The translations under genes were made by a program, and so were the position numbers. 9,021 bases of DNA from Planctomycetia bacterium (GTDB lineage Bacteria > Planctomycetota > UBA1135 > GCA-002686595): positions 1-9,021 of the forward strand of contig SXKQ01000174.1 of assembly GCA_005778045.1 (NCBI GenBank), in the 5' to 3' direction. This document shows positions 1 through 5,617 of this stretch, in pieces. The notes below the pieces were generated by a model that made no database searches, had not been told where the DNA came from, and saw nothing but the letters and a program-made list of their open reading frames with translations. The stretch's first letter is position 1, and each line of letters begins with the position of its first letter.

Positions 1-617
1 CCGAACTCGTTGTTCGTGCCGTAGACGATGTCGCAGGCGTAGATCGGCTTGCGCTCCCAAGAGCCCATGTTCGACTGGATCGCGCCGCTCGAGAGTCCGA
101 GGTACTCGAAGATCGGCCTCATCCACGCGCAGTCGCGCCGCGCGAGGTAGTCGTTGACGGTGACAAGGAACACCGGACGGCCCGTCAGGCCGTTCAAATA
201 CAGGGGCAGGGTCGCGACCAGAGTCTTGCCCTCGCCCGTCATCATCTCGGAGATCGCGCCCTGATGGAGCACAACGCCGCCGACGATCTGCACGTCGTGG
301 TGGCGCAGGCCCAAGGTGCGCACGCTGGCCTCGCGCACCAGCGCGAAGGCCTTGGGCAGGATCTCATCGAGGATCGCGCGCTGGGGCTCGATCTCGAGCC
401 CCGCCAAGCGCTCGCGCCAGACGGCGGTCTCGGCCTTGAACTGCTCGGCCGACAGGCCCTTGGCCCAGCCCTCCAGCTCGTTGACCTGCGACACGACCGG
501 GATCAGCGAGCGCACCACCCGCTCGTTCTGGGAGCCGAAGGCGCCCTTGAGCCAGCGGCCGAAGCCCTCGCCAAAGATCGAGAACCTGTCCGCGAACGAA
601 TCCCAGTCGAAGGCCAT
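1..617 (-). CDS. secA: Protein translocase ATPase subunit SecA, N-terminal part (runs off the left edge)
   Basis: SecA is the motor ATPase that drives preproteins through SecYEG at the inner membrane. The 205 complete codons visible here cover the start of the protein. The stretch [11 protein letters not shown] followed by [10 protein letters not shown] (residues 28-63) is the usual SecA N-terminal helical region. [18 protein letters not shown] (108-125) leads into the Walker A motif TGEGKT (127-132, Lys131). [11 protein letters not shown] (152-162) and YGTNNEFG (from 199) follow, all hallmark SecA nucleotide-binding-domain segments. The ATG at 615-617 gives an N-terminus about 20 residues longer than E. 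coli-type SecA ([12 protein letters not shown]...). No clear Shine-Dalgarno precedes it, but no better start lies nearby. The C-terminal ~75% lies outside the window. It shares a strand with the response regulator upstream but is separated by 127 bases containing a hairpin, so it may have its own promoter. Confidence 0.97.
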   Translation of the reverse strand, partial: MAFDWDSFADRFSIFGEGFGRWLKGAFGSQNERVVRSLIPVVSQVNELEGWAKGLSAEQFKAETAVWRERLAGLEIEPQRAILDEILPKAFALVREASVRTLGLRHHDVQIVGGVVLHQGAISEMMTGEGKTLVATLPLYLNGLTGRPVFLVTVNDYLARRDCAWMRPIFEYLGLSSGAIQSNMGSWERKPIYACDIVYGTNNEF

Positions 618-644
618 AGGTTGGAGTGCAGTCTGGAAGGGGTC

Positions 645-671
645 AGGCTGCCGGGGGGTCCCGGGCAGCCT
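645..671 (-). promoter_or_regulatory. GC-rich stem-loop in the secA leader
   Basis: AGGCTGCC pairs perfectly with GGCAGCCT (8 bp). With one bulged C the stem continues for three more G-C pairs around a 4-base loop. On the minus strand it ends 27 bases before the secA ATG and comes after the response-regulator gene. No T-run follows it, so it is a poor classical intrinsic terminator. It could be a factor-dependent terminator or a 5' leader structure for secA. The pairing is directly seen; the role is inference. Confidence 0.45.
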
Positions 672-716
672 TGCGGGCCGCACATTGAAAGGCCTCCCGT
701 GCCCCGATGGAAGGCC

Positions 717-736
717 GAGCCCGCGAAAGGGGGCTC
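717..736 (-). terminator. Weak candidate terminator hairpin after the response-regulator gene
   Basis: Six-base inverted repeat GAGCCC / GGGCTC with an 8-base spacer, starting 9 bases past the response-regulator stop on the minus strand. The downstream sequence has only two Ts in a row before returning to mixed sequence, so it does not meet the usual stem-plus-U-tract standard. It is listed because of its position at the end of the dksA-like/lspA/pyrD/response-regulator block. Confidence 0.25.
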
Positions 737-744
737 TCGGCGCC

Positions 745-1602
745 TCAGCGGGCCGTGGCGGGGGTCGCGGCCTCGCGGGCGGCGAGCATCTGGCGCAGGG
801 TCGCGAACAAGAGCTCGCGCGGGTAAGGCTTGTGCAGCACCCCGTTCACCCGGGCGAGCCGCGCGAGGTCGATCTTGGCCGCCGTGGCCATCAGCACGCA
901 CAGGCCGGCGAGGCGCGGGTCGTCGCGGATCTCGCCCAGCACGCTCTCGCCATCGAGCCCCGGCAGCTCGTAGTCGAGGATCACGAGGTCTGGGAGCGGC
1001 TCCTCCCGCAGGCGCTCGAGGGTGCGCTCCCCCGTGTGCGCGAGCTCGACTGCGTAGCCCTTGGCGGACAGCCACGTGCGCAGGGCGAAGGCCACGGCCA
1101 CGTCGTCCTCGACGAGCAGGATCGAGCGCCCGTTGTGCGCCTCGCGCTCGCGTGCGACCAGCTCCTCGCACAGGCTGCGCAGGTCGTCCAGCGTCGGCAG
1201 GCCTGCCGAGCGCCAGGCGCTCTCGATCTCGAGCTTGAGCAAGCGATTGTGGGCCTTGAGGTCCTGAAAAGCGTGGTAGTCGGGATGGTGCGGCCGCACG
1301 TCGAGCTCATCGTGCGTATCGACCGCGAAGAAGTACTCGCCATTGACGAGGTACTCCTCCACCACCAGCTTCATGAACGGGTAGCGGTGGTTGCCGACCT
1401 GAAGGGAGTAGCGGCGGCAGCCCTCCACATCGGTCGCCCGCAGACGATCCATGACCTCGAGCGCCTCGCCGATCGTCTCGTGGCCTGAGAAATCCGCGGC
1501 GGTGATGCGCGGACGTCCCCCCATCCCCGGCGGAAAGGCGTGGCGCAGGTAGATGTCGATCGCGCTGCCCACATGGGCCGGGGTGAGGGCGTCGAGTCGC
1601 AT
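745..1602 (-). CDS. Response regulator with an unassigned N-terminal domain and C-terminal receiver domain
   Basis: 285 residues. The C-terminal half is a textbook receiver (REC) domain. ILLVEDD (161-167) supplies the acidic pair Asp166/Asp167. [13 protein letters not shown] (206-218) places the phospho-acceptor at Asp210. VLMATAA (237-243) has the switch Thr240, and LHKPY (256-260) the conserved Lys258. There is no DNA-binding or enzymatic output domain after it. Residues ~1-115 form a conserved-looking globular region ([32 protein letters not shown] is its core, 69-100, quoted here as [11 protein letters not shown] and [11 protein letters not shown]). I cannot assign it to a family. Residues ~112-156 look helical and could be a linker. 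REC at the C-terminus is the reverse of the usual order. The ATG at 1600-1602 shares its A with the TGA of pyrD, implying translational coupling. The reading frame stays open further upstream inside pyrD, but that part is a shadow. No cognate histidine kinase is in the window. Confidence 0.88.
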   Translation of the reverse strand: MRLDALTPAHVGSAIDIYLRHAFPPGMGGRPRITAADFSGHETIGEALEVMDRLRATDVEGCRRYSLQVGNHRYPFMKLVVEEYLVNGEYFFAVDTHDELDVRPHHPDYHAFQDLKAHNRLLKLEIESAWRSAGLPTLDDLRSLCEELVAREREAHNGRSILLVEDDVAVAFALRTWLSAKGYAVELAHTGERTLERLREEPLPDLVILDYELPGLDGESVLGEIRDDPRLAGLCVLMATAAKIDLARLARVNGVLHKPYPRELLFATLRQMLAAREAATPATAR

Positions 1603-2579
1603 CAGGCCTTCCCCGCCGCTCCCACGGTCCCAGCCGTCGCCGGCGTCGCACAGTTCGGCGCGGGCTGGCTGGTGCGGATCGAGCCGATGAGCGAGCGCGC
1701 CTGCGCGATACCGCGCGCGTCGAGCAGGGCTTCGATCTCCGCCGCGAGCCCCGCGATGTTCGACGGGTCGCTGAAGCAGCTCGTGCCGACCTCGACGGCG
1801 CTGCAGCCGACGACGAGGAACTCGAGCACGTCGCTCGCCTTGCCGATGCCGCCGCAGCCGATCACGGGAATCTTTACGGCGCGCGCGCACTGCCAAGCGC
1901 AGCGCAGCGCCACCGGCTTGATGCCGACGCCTGAGTAGCCGCCCATCACCGTATTGATACCCGGCGTGCCCGTGCGCCAATCCACGCTCATGCCGAGCAG
2001 CGTGTTGACGGCGGTCACCGCGTTCGCGCCCGCAGCCTCGCAGGCGCGTGCGATCTCGCCGATATCCGTCACGTTGGGGCTGAGCTTCGCGAACACCGGT
2101 TTGCGCGTCGCGGCGCGCACGCCGCGGATCACGGCCTCGGCCACGCGCGGATCCGTGGAGAACGGGAGCTTGCCGCCCTGCACGTTGGGACACGACAAGT
2201 TGACTTCGAGCGCGTCGACCTCGCTGCGCCCATCGAGAATGCGCGCGAGCTCGGCGAAGTCCTCGACCTTCTCGCCGCCGATGTTCGTCACGACCGTGCA
2301 GTCCGCGCTCGCCATCGCCGGCAGCACGTCGCGCAGGTAGGCCTCGATGCCGCGGTTCTCGAGCCCGATCGAGTTGAGCAGGCCCGCTTCGGTCTCAGCG
2401 ATGCGCGGGTGCGGATTGCCCGGGCGCGGCTTGAGCGTCACGGTCTTGCTCACCAGCCCGCCGAGCGTGTGGGGCGGAGCGAAATGCTGCATCTCCAGCC
2501 CGTGCCCGAACGTGCCCGAGGCAGACAGAATCGGGTTGCGCAGCGCGAGTCCGCCGCAGTCCACGTCCAAGGAAGCCAT
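1602..2579 (-). CDS. pyrD: Dihydroorotate dehydrogenase, class 1B-type catalytic subunit
   Basis: Oxidises dihydroorotate to orotate in de novo pyrimidine synthesis, using FMN in a TIM barrel in the cytoplasm. Visible signatures: NPILSASGTFGHG (15-27), SKTVTLKPRPGNPHPR (44-59, Lys46 near FMN), NSIGLENRG (69-77), EVNLSCPNVQGG (125-136), with Cys130 as the class 1 catalytic base, FAKLSPNVTDI (163-173), GGYSGVGIKPVALR (213-226) and the phosphate-binding GCGGI / VEVGTS (241-245, 263-268). Cys rather than Ser as base and the lack of an N-terminal membrane helix exclude class 2. The SGTFG-type N-terminus and length (325 aa) fit class 1B. Class 1B enzymes normally pair with the Fe-S/FAD subunit PyrK, which is not in this window. 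ATG 2577-2579 is preferred over the TTG six bases upstream because it has TAGG about 10 bases ahead. The ~25-residue Ala/Thr/Pro-rich C-terminal tail is not typical of the family. It overlaps the response regulator by one base and follows lspA by 72 bases. Confidence 0.95.
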   Translation of the reverse strand: MASLDVDCGGLALRNPILSASGTFGHGLEMQHFAPPHTLGGLVSKTVTLKPRPGNPHPRIAETEAGLLNSIGLENRGIEAYLRDVLPAMASADCTVVTNIGGEKVEDFAELARILDGRSEVDALEVNLSCPNVQGGKLPFSTDPRVAEAVIRGVRAATRKPVFAKLSPNVTDIGEIARACEAAGANAVTAVNTLLGMSVDWRTGTPGINTVMGGYSGVGIKPVALRCAWQCARAVKIPVIGCGGIGKASDVLEFLVVGCSAVEVGTSCFSDPSNIAGLAAEIEALLDARGIAQARSLIGSIRTSQPAPNCATPATAGTVGAAGKA

Positions 2580-2651
2580 GGGCAAAGAGCCTACGTCGCG
2601 CTCCCCTGTCCGGCAAACGGTCCGCGGGCCACGACACGTCGCGCGCGAAGC

Positions 2652-3239
2652 TCAGGACTTCGCGGCGGGACGCGGCGCGAACAGGCTCGAGGCGATCAGC
2701 AGCACGGCACCGACCGTGATGCACGCGTCCGCCACGTTGAAGGTCGGGAAGTGCCAGTCCCAGAACGGGAAGTACACGTCGAGGAAGTCGCGCACCTCGC
2801 CGAAGCGGGCGCCGACGCGCCGGGGCGCCATGAACAGGTTGTCGTACAGGTTGCCGGCCGCGCCCGAGAGGATGAGCACGAGCGCCGAGCTCGTGCTGCG
2901 CTGCGCGGGGCTGGCGCGCACGACGAGCCACAGGAGGAAGCCCACCGCGCCGCAGCGGCCACCGACGAGCAGCCATGTGGGCAGCTTGTCGAAGCCCCAC
3001 GCCATGCCGGGGTTCCACGACAGCATGAAGCTGAACCACTCGCCGAAGATCTTGTAGCGATGGTGGCCATGGTCGTCATAGCCCATGCCCTCCGGCAGCG
3101 GGCTCGACTGGAGACACGCGAACACCGCGCTCTTGCTCCACAGGTCGGCGATCACGAGCAGCGCCACCAGCGCGAGCCGCAGACTGACCTGCTGGCCCGT
3201 GGGGCGCGGCTCGACATCCGTGCTGCTCGAGTCGCTCAC
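2652..3239 (-). CDS. lspA: Lipoprotein signal peptidase (signal peptidase II)
   Basis: Inner-membrane aspartyl protease that cleaves the signal peptide of diacylglyceryl-modified prolipoproteins. 195 residues with about four membrane segments (near 19-33, 87-107, 118-132, 170-188). Family landmarks: ADLWSK (31-36; Asp32, Lys36), SWNPGMAWGF (74-83; Asn76, Gly78), SGAAGNLYDN (125-134; Asn130), EVRDFLDVYF (148-157), with the first catalytic Asp151, and WHFPTFNVAD (162-171), with Asn168, Ala170 and the second catalytic Asp171. Odd point: the conserved Arg right after GNxxD is Asn134 here, and the loop to the first catalytic Asp is longer than usual and Arg-rich. The start is GTG at 3237-3239 with GGGGTG five bases upstream. 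It lies 94 bases downstream of the dksA-like gene and 72 upstream of pyrD on the same strand. The DUF3187 protein in this window has a lipobox and would be a potential substrate. Confidence 0.95.
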   Translation of the reverse strand: MSDSSSTDVEPRPTGQQVSLRLALVALLVIADLWSKSAVFACLQSSPLPEGMGYDDHGHHRYKIFGEWFSFMLSWNPGMAWGFDKLPTWLLVGGRCGAVGFLLWLVVRASPAQRSTSSALVLILSGAAGNLYDNLFMAPRRVGARFGEVRDFLDVYFPFWDWHFPTFNVADACITVGAVLLIASSLFAPRPAAKS

Positions 3240-3269
3240 GCGCGCACCCCGTGTCTTGGGATCCTGTTC

Positions 3270-3325
3270 GTCGAAAACTGGAAGTCGAATGCTGGCAGTC
3301 GGAACCGAGCCGTCGAAGTGTGCGG
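3270..3325. repeat. Degenerate 14-base (2 x 7) tandem repeat between the dksA-like gene and lspA
   Basis: On the plus strand GTCGAA / GTCGAA / GTCGGA / GTCGAA begin at 3270, 3284, 3298 and 3312, exactly 14 bases apart. The half-units between the first three are ACTGGAA and GCTGGCA, so the sequence also reads as alternating heptamers (GTCGAAA, ACTGGAA, GTCGAAT, GCTGGCA, GTCGGAA). The fourth unit is decayed after its first hexamer. The array fills most of the 94-base gap ahead of lspA. It could be a decayed tandem repeat or a row of binding sites; nothing in the sequence decides between them. Confidence 0.55.
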
Positions 3326-3333
3326 CCCGGAAC

Positions 3334-3717
3334 CTAAGATCCGCGCCGCTCGGCTTGGCGCTGGCAATCGATGCACATGCGAGCGTGCGGCACGGCGCGC
3401 AGGCGCTCCTTGTTGATCAGCTGCTCGCAGCCCTCGCACTTGCCGTAAGTGCCCTGCTCGATGCGGTCGAGCGCTTCGAGGATCTGCGCCAGCGCCTCCT
3501 CCTCGTTCTCGAGGAGCTGCAGGTTGAACTCTTGGTAGTAGCCGTCGGCCGTGTCGCCCGGACGTGACTCCGAGGCGTCGACGTTGCCGTTGTGGCTGAA
3601 GGCCTCTTCCTCGAGCTGGGACAAGTCACCGCTCAGGACGGCCTTGGCCTTCTGCAGCAGGGCCTTGAACTCCTCGAGATCCTTCGGGGACAGCTTGGCG
3701 GGCTTCTTGGTTGCCAT
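3334..3717 (-). CDS. TraR/DksA-family zinc-finger protein (DksA-like RNA polymerase secondary-channel regulator)
   Basis: 127 residues. Members of this family insert a coiled-coil into the RNA polymerase secondary channel and tune transcription, often with ppGpp. The C-terminal half has a four-cysteine zinc finger: Cys94-x2-Cys97-x17-Cys115-x2-Cys118 (GKCEGCEQL ... HARMCIDCQ). Residues 8-50 and 61-89 are two charged heptad-like helices that would form the coiled-coil. The linking tip reads GDTADGYYQEF (54-64): the acidic pair Asp55/Asp58 matches the DksA DxxDxA tip, but the following Ala is Tyr60. The N-terminus is Lys/Pro-rich (MATKKPAKLSP). ATG 3715-3717 is chosen because homology-like sequence begins there; an upstream in-frame ATG at 3813 would add 32 residues with no family resemblance and would start inside the -35 element of the candidate promoter. 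First gene of the minus-strand block. It could equally be a non-canonical DksA paralogue, so I give no gene symbol. Confidence 0.9.
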   Translation of the reverse strand: MATKKPAKLSPKDLEEFKALLQKAKAVLSGDLSQLEEEAFSHNGNVDASESRPGDTADGYYQEFNLQLLENEEEALAQILEALDRIEQGTYGKCEGCEQLINKERLRAVPHARMCIDCQRQAERRGS

Positions 3718-3747
3718 GTGCGAGCCCCGGTCGTTCGTTCCGCGCGG

Positions 3748-3777
3748 GGGAAACTTCCCACTGCGGGAAATCCGCAG
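3748..3777 (-). promoter_or_regulatory. Two mutually exclusive hairpins in the dksA-like leader
   Basis: CTGCGG at 3761-3766 pairs with CCGCAG at 3772-3777 around a 5-base loop. TTCCC at 3755-3759 can instead pair with GGGAA at 3765-3769, which overlaps the first stem's arm, so only one can form. A further GGGAA at 3748-3752 makes a compact palindrome with the same TTCCC. If the candidate promoter at 3786-3813 is real, these structures sit at the very 5' end of the transcript. The pairing is seen; any regulatory role is inference. Confidence 0.35.
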
Positions 3778-3785
3778 GGCGCGGA

Positions 3786-3813
3786 AGAATAGCCCCAACC
3801 CGCCGAAGATCAA
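3786..3813 (-). promoter_or_regulatory. Candidate sigma70-type promoter for the dksA-like gene
   Basis: On the minus strand TTGATC (3808-3813) and TATTCT (3786-3791) are separated by 16 bases, each matching the -35/-10 consensus at four of six positions. It is the most AT-rich spot in the 152-base divergent intergenic region. A start near 3779 would give a leader of roughly 60 bases. I find no comparably good promoter for the divergent xerD-like gene. Confidence 0.35.
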
Positions 3814-3869
3814 GCAAGGCGGACCGGGCGCCGCTTGAACCGACGCACGGGGAGCCCCACGCTCTGCCC

Positions 3870-4784
3870 ATGGCCAGCGAGCCGCTCCCCGCCCCCTACC
3901 GCGCCGCGCTGGCGGACTTCCTCGAGGCCTTGCGGGTGGAAGCGGGGCTCGCCCGAGCGACCCTGCAGGCTTATCGAAGGGACCTCGAGGCCGCGGCGCG
4001 CTTCTTCGCCCAGCGTGGTGCGCGCGGCTTTTCGGGCGTAGATCCCGACCTTTTGGTGGCCTACCTGACCGCCCGCCGGGCCGCCGGAGCTGCCGAGGCG
4101 AGCGTCGCTCGCGGCCTGTGCGCCCTGCGCATGCTGTTCCGCCACCTCACCGCGGAGGGCCGCATCGAGCGCGACCCCGCGAGCCTGCTCGCGGCGCCCG
4201 TCCTGCGCCACGCCCTGCCGCGCGCACTGACCGTCGACGAGGTCGAGCGCCTGCTGGCGGCGCCCTCGGGCGCAAGCTGGCAGGACCAGCGCGACCGCGC
4301 CCTGCTCGAAGTGCTCTACGCGACGGGCGCGCGCGTGAGCGAGGCCTGCGGGCTCTTCACGGACGGCCTCGAGCCAAACCTGCGCGTGCTGCGACTGCTC
4401 GGCAAGGGCAGCAAGATGCGCCTCGTTCCCATTGGCGAGCGCGCGCGTGAGGCGCTGACGCGCTGGCTCGACCACGGCCGCCGCCTCGTACCCGGCTTTG
4501 GCGCGCGCCGCGAGGTCTTCCTCACGCACCGCGGGGCGCCGCTCGACCGAACCAACGCATGGCGGCGCGTGAAGGTCGCGGCCCTGCGCGCGGACCTCCA
4601 CGTGCACATCACGCCCCACACGCTGCGCCACTCCTTCGCCACGCACATGATCGAAGGCGGCGCGGACCTGCGCAGCGTGCAGGAACTGCTCGGACACGCC
4701 TCGGTGCAGACCACCGAGATCTACCCCCACTTGGACCGCGAGCACGTGCTCGCGCTGCACCGCATCTACCACCCGCGCGCCTAG
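3870..4784 (+). CDS. xerD: Site-specific tyrosine recombinase, XerD-type
   Basis: Xer recombinases resolve chromosome dimers at dif with FtsK. The 304-residue length matches XerC/XerD. Residues ~8-95 form the SAM-like core-binding domain (FLEALRVEAGLARATLQAYRRDL region). Residues ~118-295 form the catalytic domain with all expected catalytic residues: Arg155 (GARVSEA), Lys179 (LGKGSK), His250 and Arg253 (HTLRHSFATH), His276 (LLGHASVQTT) and the nucleophile Tyr285 (EIYPHL). The C-terminal LHRIYHPRA closely matches XerD's LHQQHHPRA ending, which favours XerD over XerC. The loop between Arg155 and Lys179 is short, and Pro follows Tyr285 where Thr is usual. ATG 3870 is chosen because homology starts there; a longer in-frame opening at 3711 runs across the divergent dksA-like gene. 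GGGGAG lies about 15 bases upstream, a long spacing. Nothing suggests a mobile element, so a housekeeping role is more likely than an integrase of a genomic island. Confidence 0.88.
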   Translation: MASEPLPAPYRAALADFLEALRVEAGLARATLQAYRRDLEAAARFFAQRGARGFSGVDPDLLVAYLTARRAAGAAEASVARGLCALRMLFRHLTAEGRIERDPASLLAAPVLRHALPRALTVDEVERLLAAPSGASWQDQRDRALLEVLYATGARVSEACGLFTDGLEPNLRVLRLLGKGSKMRLVPIGERAREALTRWLDHGRRLVPGFGARREVFLTHRGAPLDRTNAWRRVKVAALRADLHVHITPHTLRHSFATHMIEGGADLRSVQELLGHASVQTTEIYPHLDREHVLALHRIYHPRA

Positions 4785-4789
4785 ACGGC

Positions 4790-4814
4790 GGCGAGGTCCG
4801 TGGCTAGCCTCGCC
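4790..4814 (+). other. Stem-loop between xerD and the following gene
   Basis: Perfect 7-bp inverted repeat GGCGAGG (4790-4796) / CCTCGCC (4808-4814) with an 11-base loop, starting six bases after the xerD stop and ending 10 bases before the next ATG. It takes up the space where a ribosome-binding site would be expected. It could be a weak terminator or attenuator, but no T-run follows. Confidence 0.35.
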
Positions 4815-4824
4815 TTCCGATTCG

Positions 4825-5604
4825 ATGGGCAACTTGTGGATCCGCAACACGTTGGCAGTGCTCGTGCTGCTCGCCTTCAGCGCCTATTTCCTGCTGGTGC
4901 GGGAAGACTCGCGCAGCGAAGGCCTGCAATACGTCGACCTCTCCGGTCCGCGCGAGCCAGTCGACACGGGCGACCCGGCTCGCATCGAGGAGCCACCGCC
5001 GTTCGATCCGGCGCAGGCTGCCGACGACACTGCGCCGCGCGGCGAGTTCTCGATCCCGGCCTTGCGACTCATCGTGCGTGGGCGGGTCGTCGACTCGCAG
5101 GACAAGCCACTCGCGGGCATCGGCGTGCTGCGTGCCCACGCCTTCCTGCCCGAGACGCGCACCGAGTCCGGCCCCGACGGCCGCTTCGAGCTCGCCATCG
5201 AGGAACCGCAGGGGGAGCTCACCGCTTCCGGCGCAGGCTGGATCCTGATCGGCGGAGAGCGCTACGTCGATGCGGAGCGCGAGGAGGACTACTTGCTCGT
5301 GCTCGCGCCGGCCGTCGAGCTGCGCGGACGCGTCGTCGACACCCGCGGAGCCCCGGTGTCGGATGCCTCGCTGTCCGCCATTCCCCGCGGGGACGCGCTC
5401 GTCCGCTTCGGCCTCGTCGCGCCGCCGCTCGAGCACGAGAGCCAGAGCGGCTGGAGCGCGCGCGACGGCAGCTTCCGCCTCGGACCAGTGCCGTTCCTCC
5501 CGGGCGGTCGCATCGAGGTTTCTGCGCCCGGCGCTCCCCCGGTCCAGTTCCCGCAGCCGCTCGATCCGTCGCAGCCGTTTGAGGTCGTGATCGGCGAGCG
5601 CTGA
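4825..5604 (+). CDS. Membrane-anchored protein with two carboxypeptidase-regulatory-like repeats
   Basis: 259 residues, function unknown. Residues 7-24 are a single hydrophobic helix with a positive N-flank (NLWIRN), so either a signal anchor or an uncleaved signal peptide with the rest outside the cytoplasm. Residues ~30-78 are a Pro/Asp/Glu-rich linker. Two beta-sandwich repeats of the carboxypeptidase-regulatory-like (CarboxypepD_reg) type follow. Repeat 1 has RGRVVDSQDKPLAGIGV (85-101) with DGRFELAI (118-125). Repeat 2 has RGRVVDTRGAPVSDASL (167-183) with DGSFRLGPV (214-222). The GRVVD...G.P...DG.F pattern defines these folds, which usually mediate adhesion or protein contacts in secreted proteins. 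No enzymatic motif is visible. It starts 40 bases after xerD, is preceded by a hairpin and has no evident Shine-Dalgarno, so co-transcription with xerD is uncertain. It converges with the DUF3187 gene, leaving only 13 bases between stops. Confidence 0.8.
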   Translation: MGNLWIRNTLAVLVLLAFSAYFLLVREDSRSEGLQYVDLSGPREPVDTGDPARIEEPPPFDPAQAADDTAPRGEFSIPALRLIVRGRVVDSQDKPLAGIGVLRAHAFLPETRTESGPDGRFELAIEEPQGELTASGAGWILIGGERYVDAEREEDYLLVLAPAVELRGRVVDTRGAPVSDASLSAIPRGDALVRFGLVAPPLEHESQSGWSARDGSFRLGPVPFLPGGRIEVSAPGAPPVQFPQPLDPSQPFEVVIGER

Positions 5605-5617
5605 GCGCGCCGCAGGC

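Noticed and set aside
264..1488. Long plus-strand open frames opposite secA and the response regulator
   Set aside because: Antisense shadows produced by high GC and strong third-position bias. Their translations are low-complexity Arg/Ala/Gly/Pro with no domain.
1603..2193. In-frame upstream extension of the response-regulator frame inside pyrD
   Set aside because: The extra ~197 residues are Arg-rich shadow sequence overlapping a confident pyrD on the same strand. The real start is the ATG at 1602 overlapping the pyrD TGA.
3711..3869. N-terminal extension of xerD and, on the other strand, of the dksA-like gene (to 3813)
   Set aside because: The extensions overlap each other and a plausible divergent promoter, and have no resemblance to either family. 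Both families' usual lengths fit the shorter starts.
3870..4784. Tyrosine recombinase as the integrase of a mobile element
   Set aside because: XerD-like length and C-terminus. No attachment-site repeats, tRNA gene, phage or transposon genes nearby, and housekeeping neighbours on both sides.
4800..5582. Plus-strand frame overlapping the carboxypeptidase-regulatory-like gene
   Set aside because: Out-of-frame Arg/Ala-rich shadow. The alternative frame has a membrane helix and two recognisable repeats.
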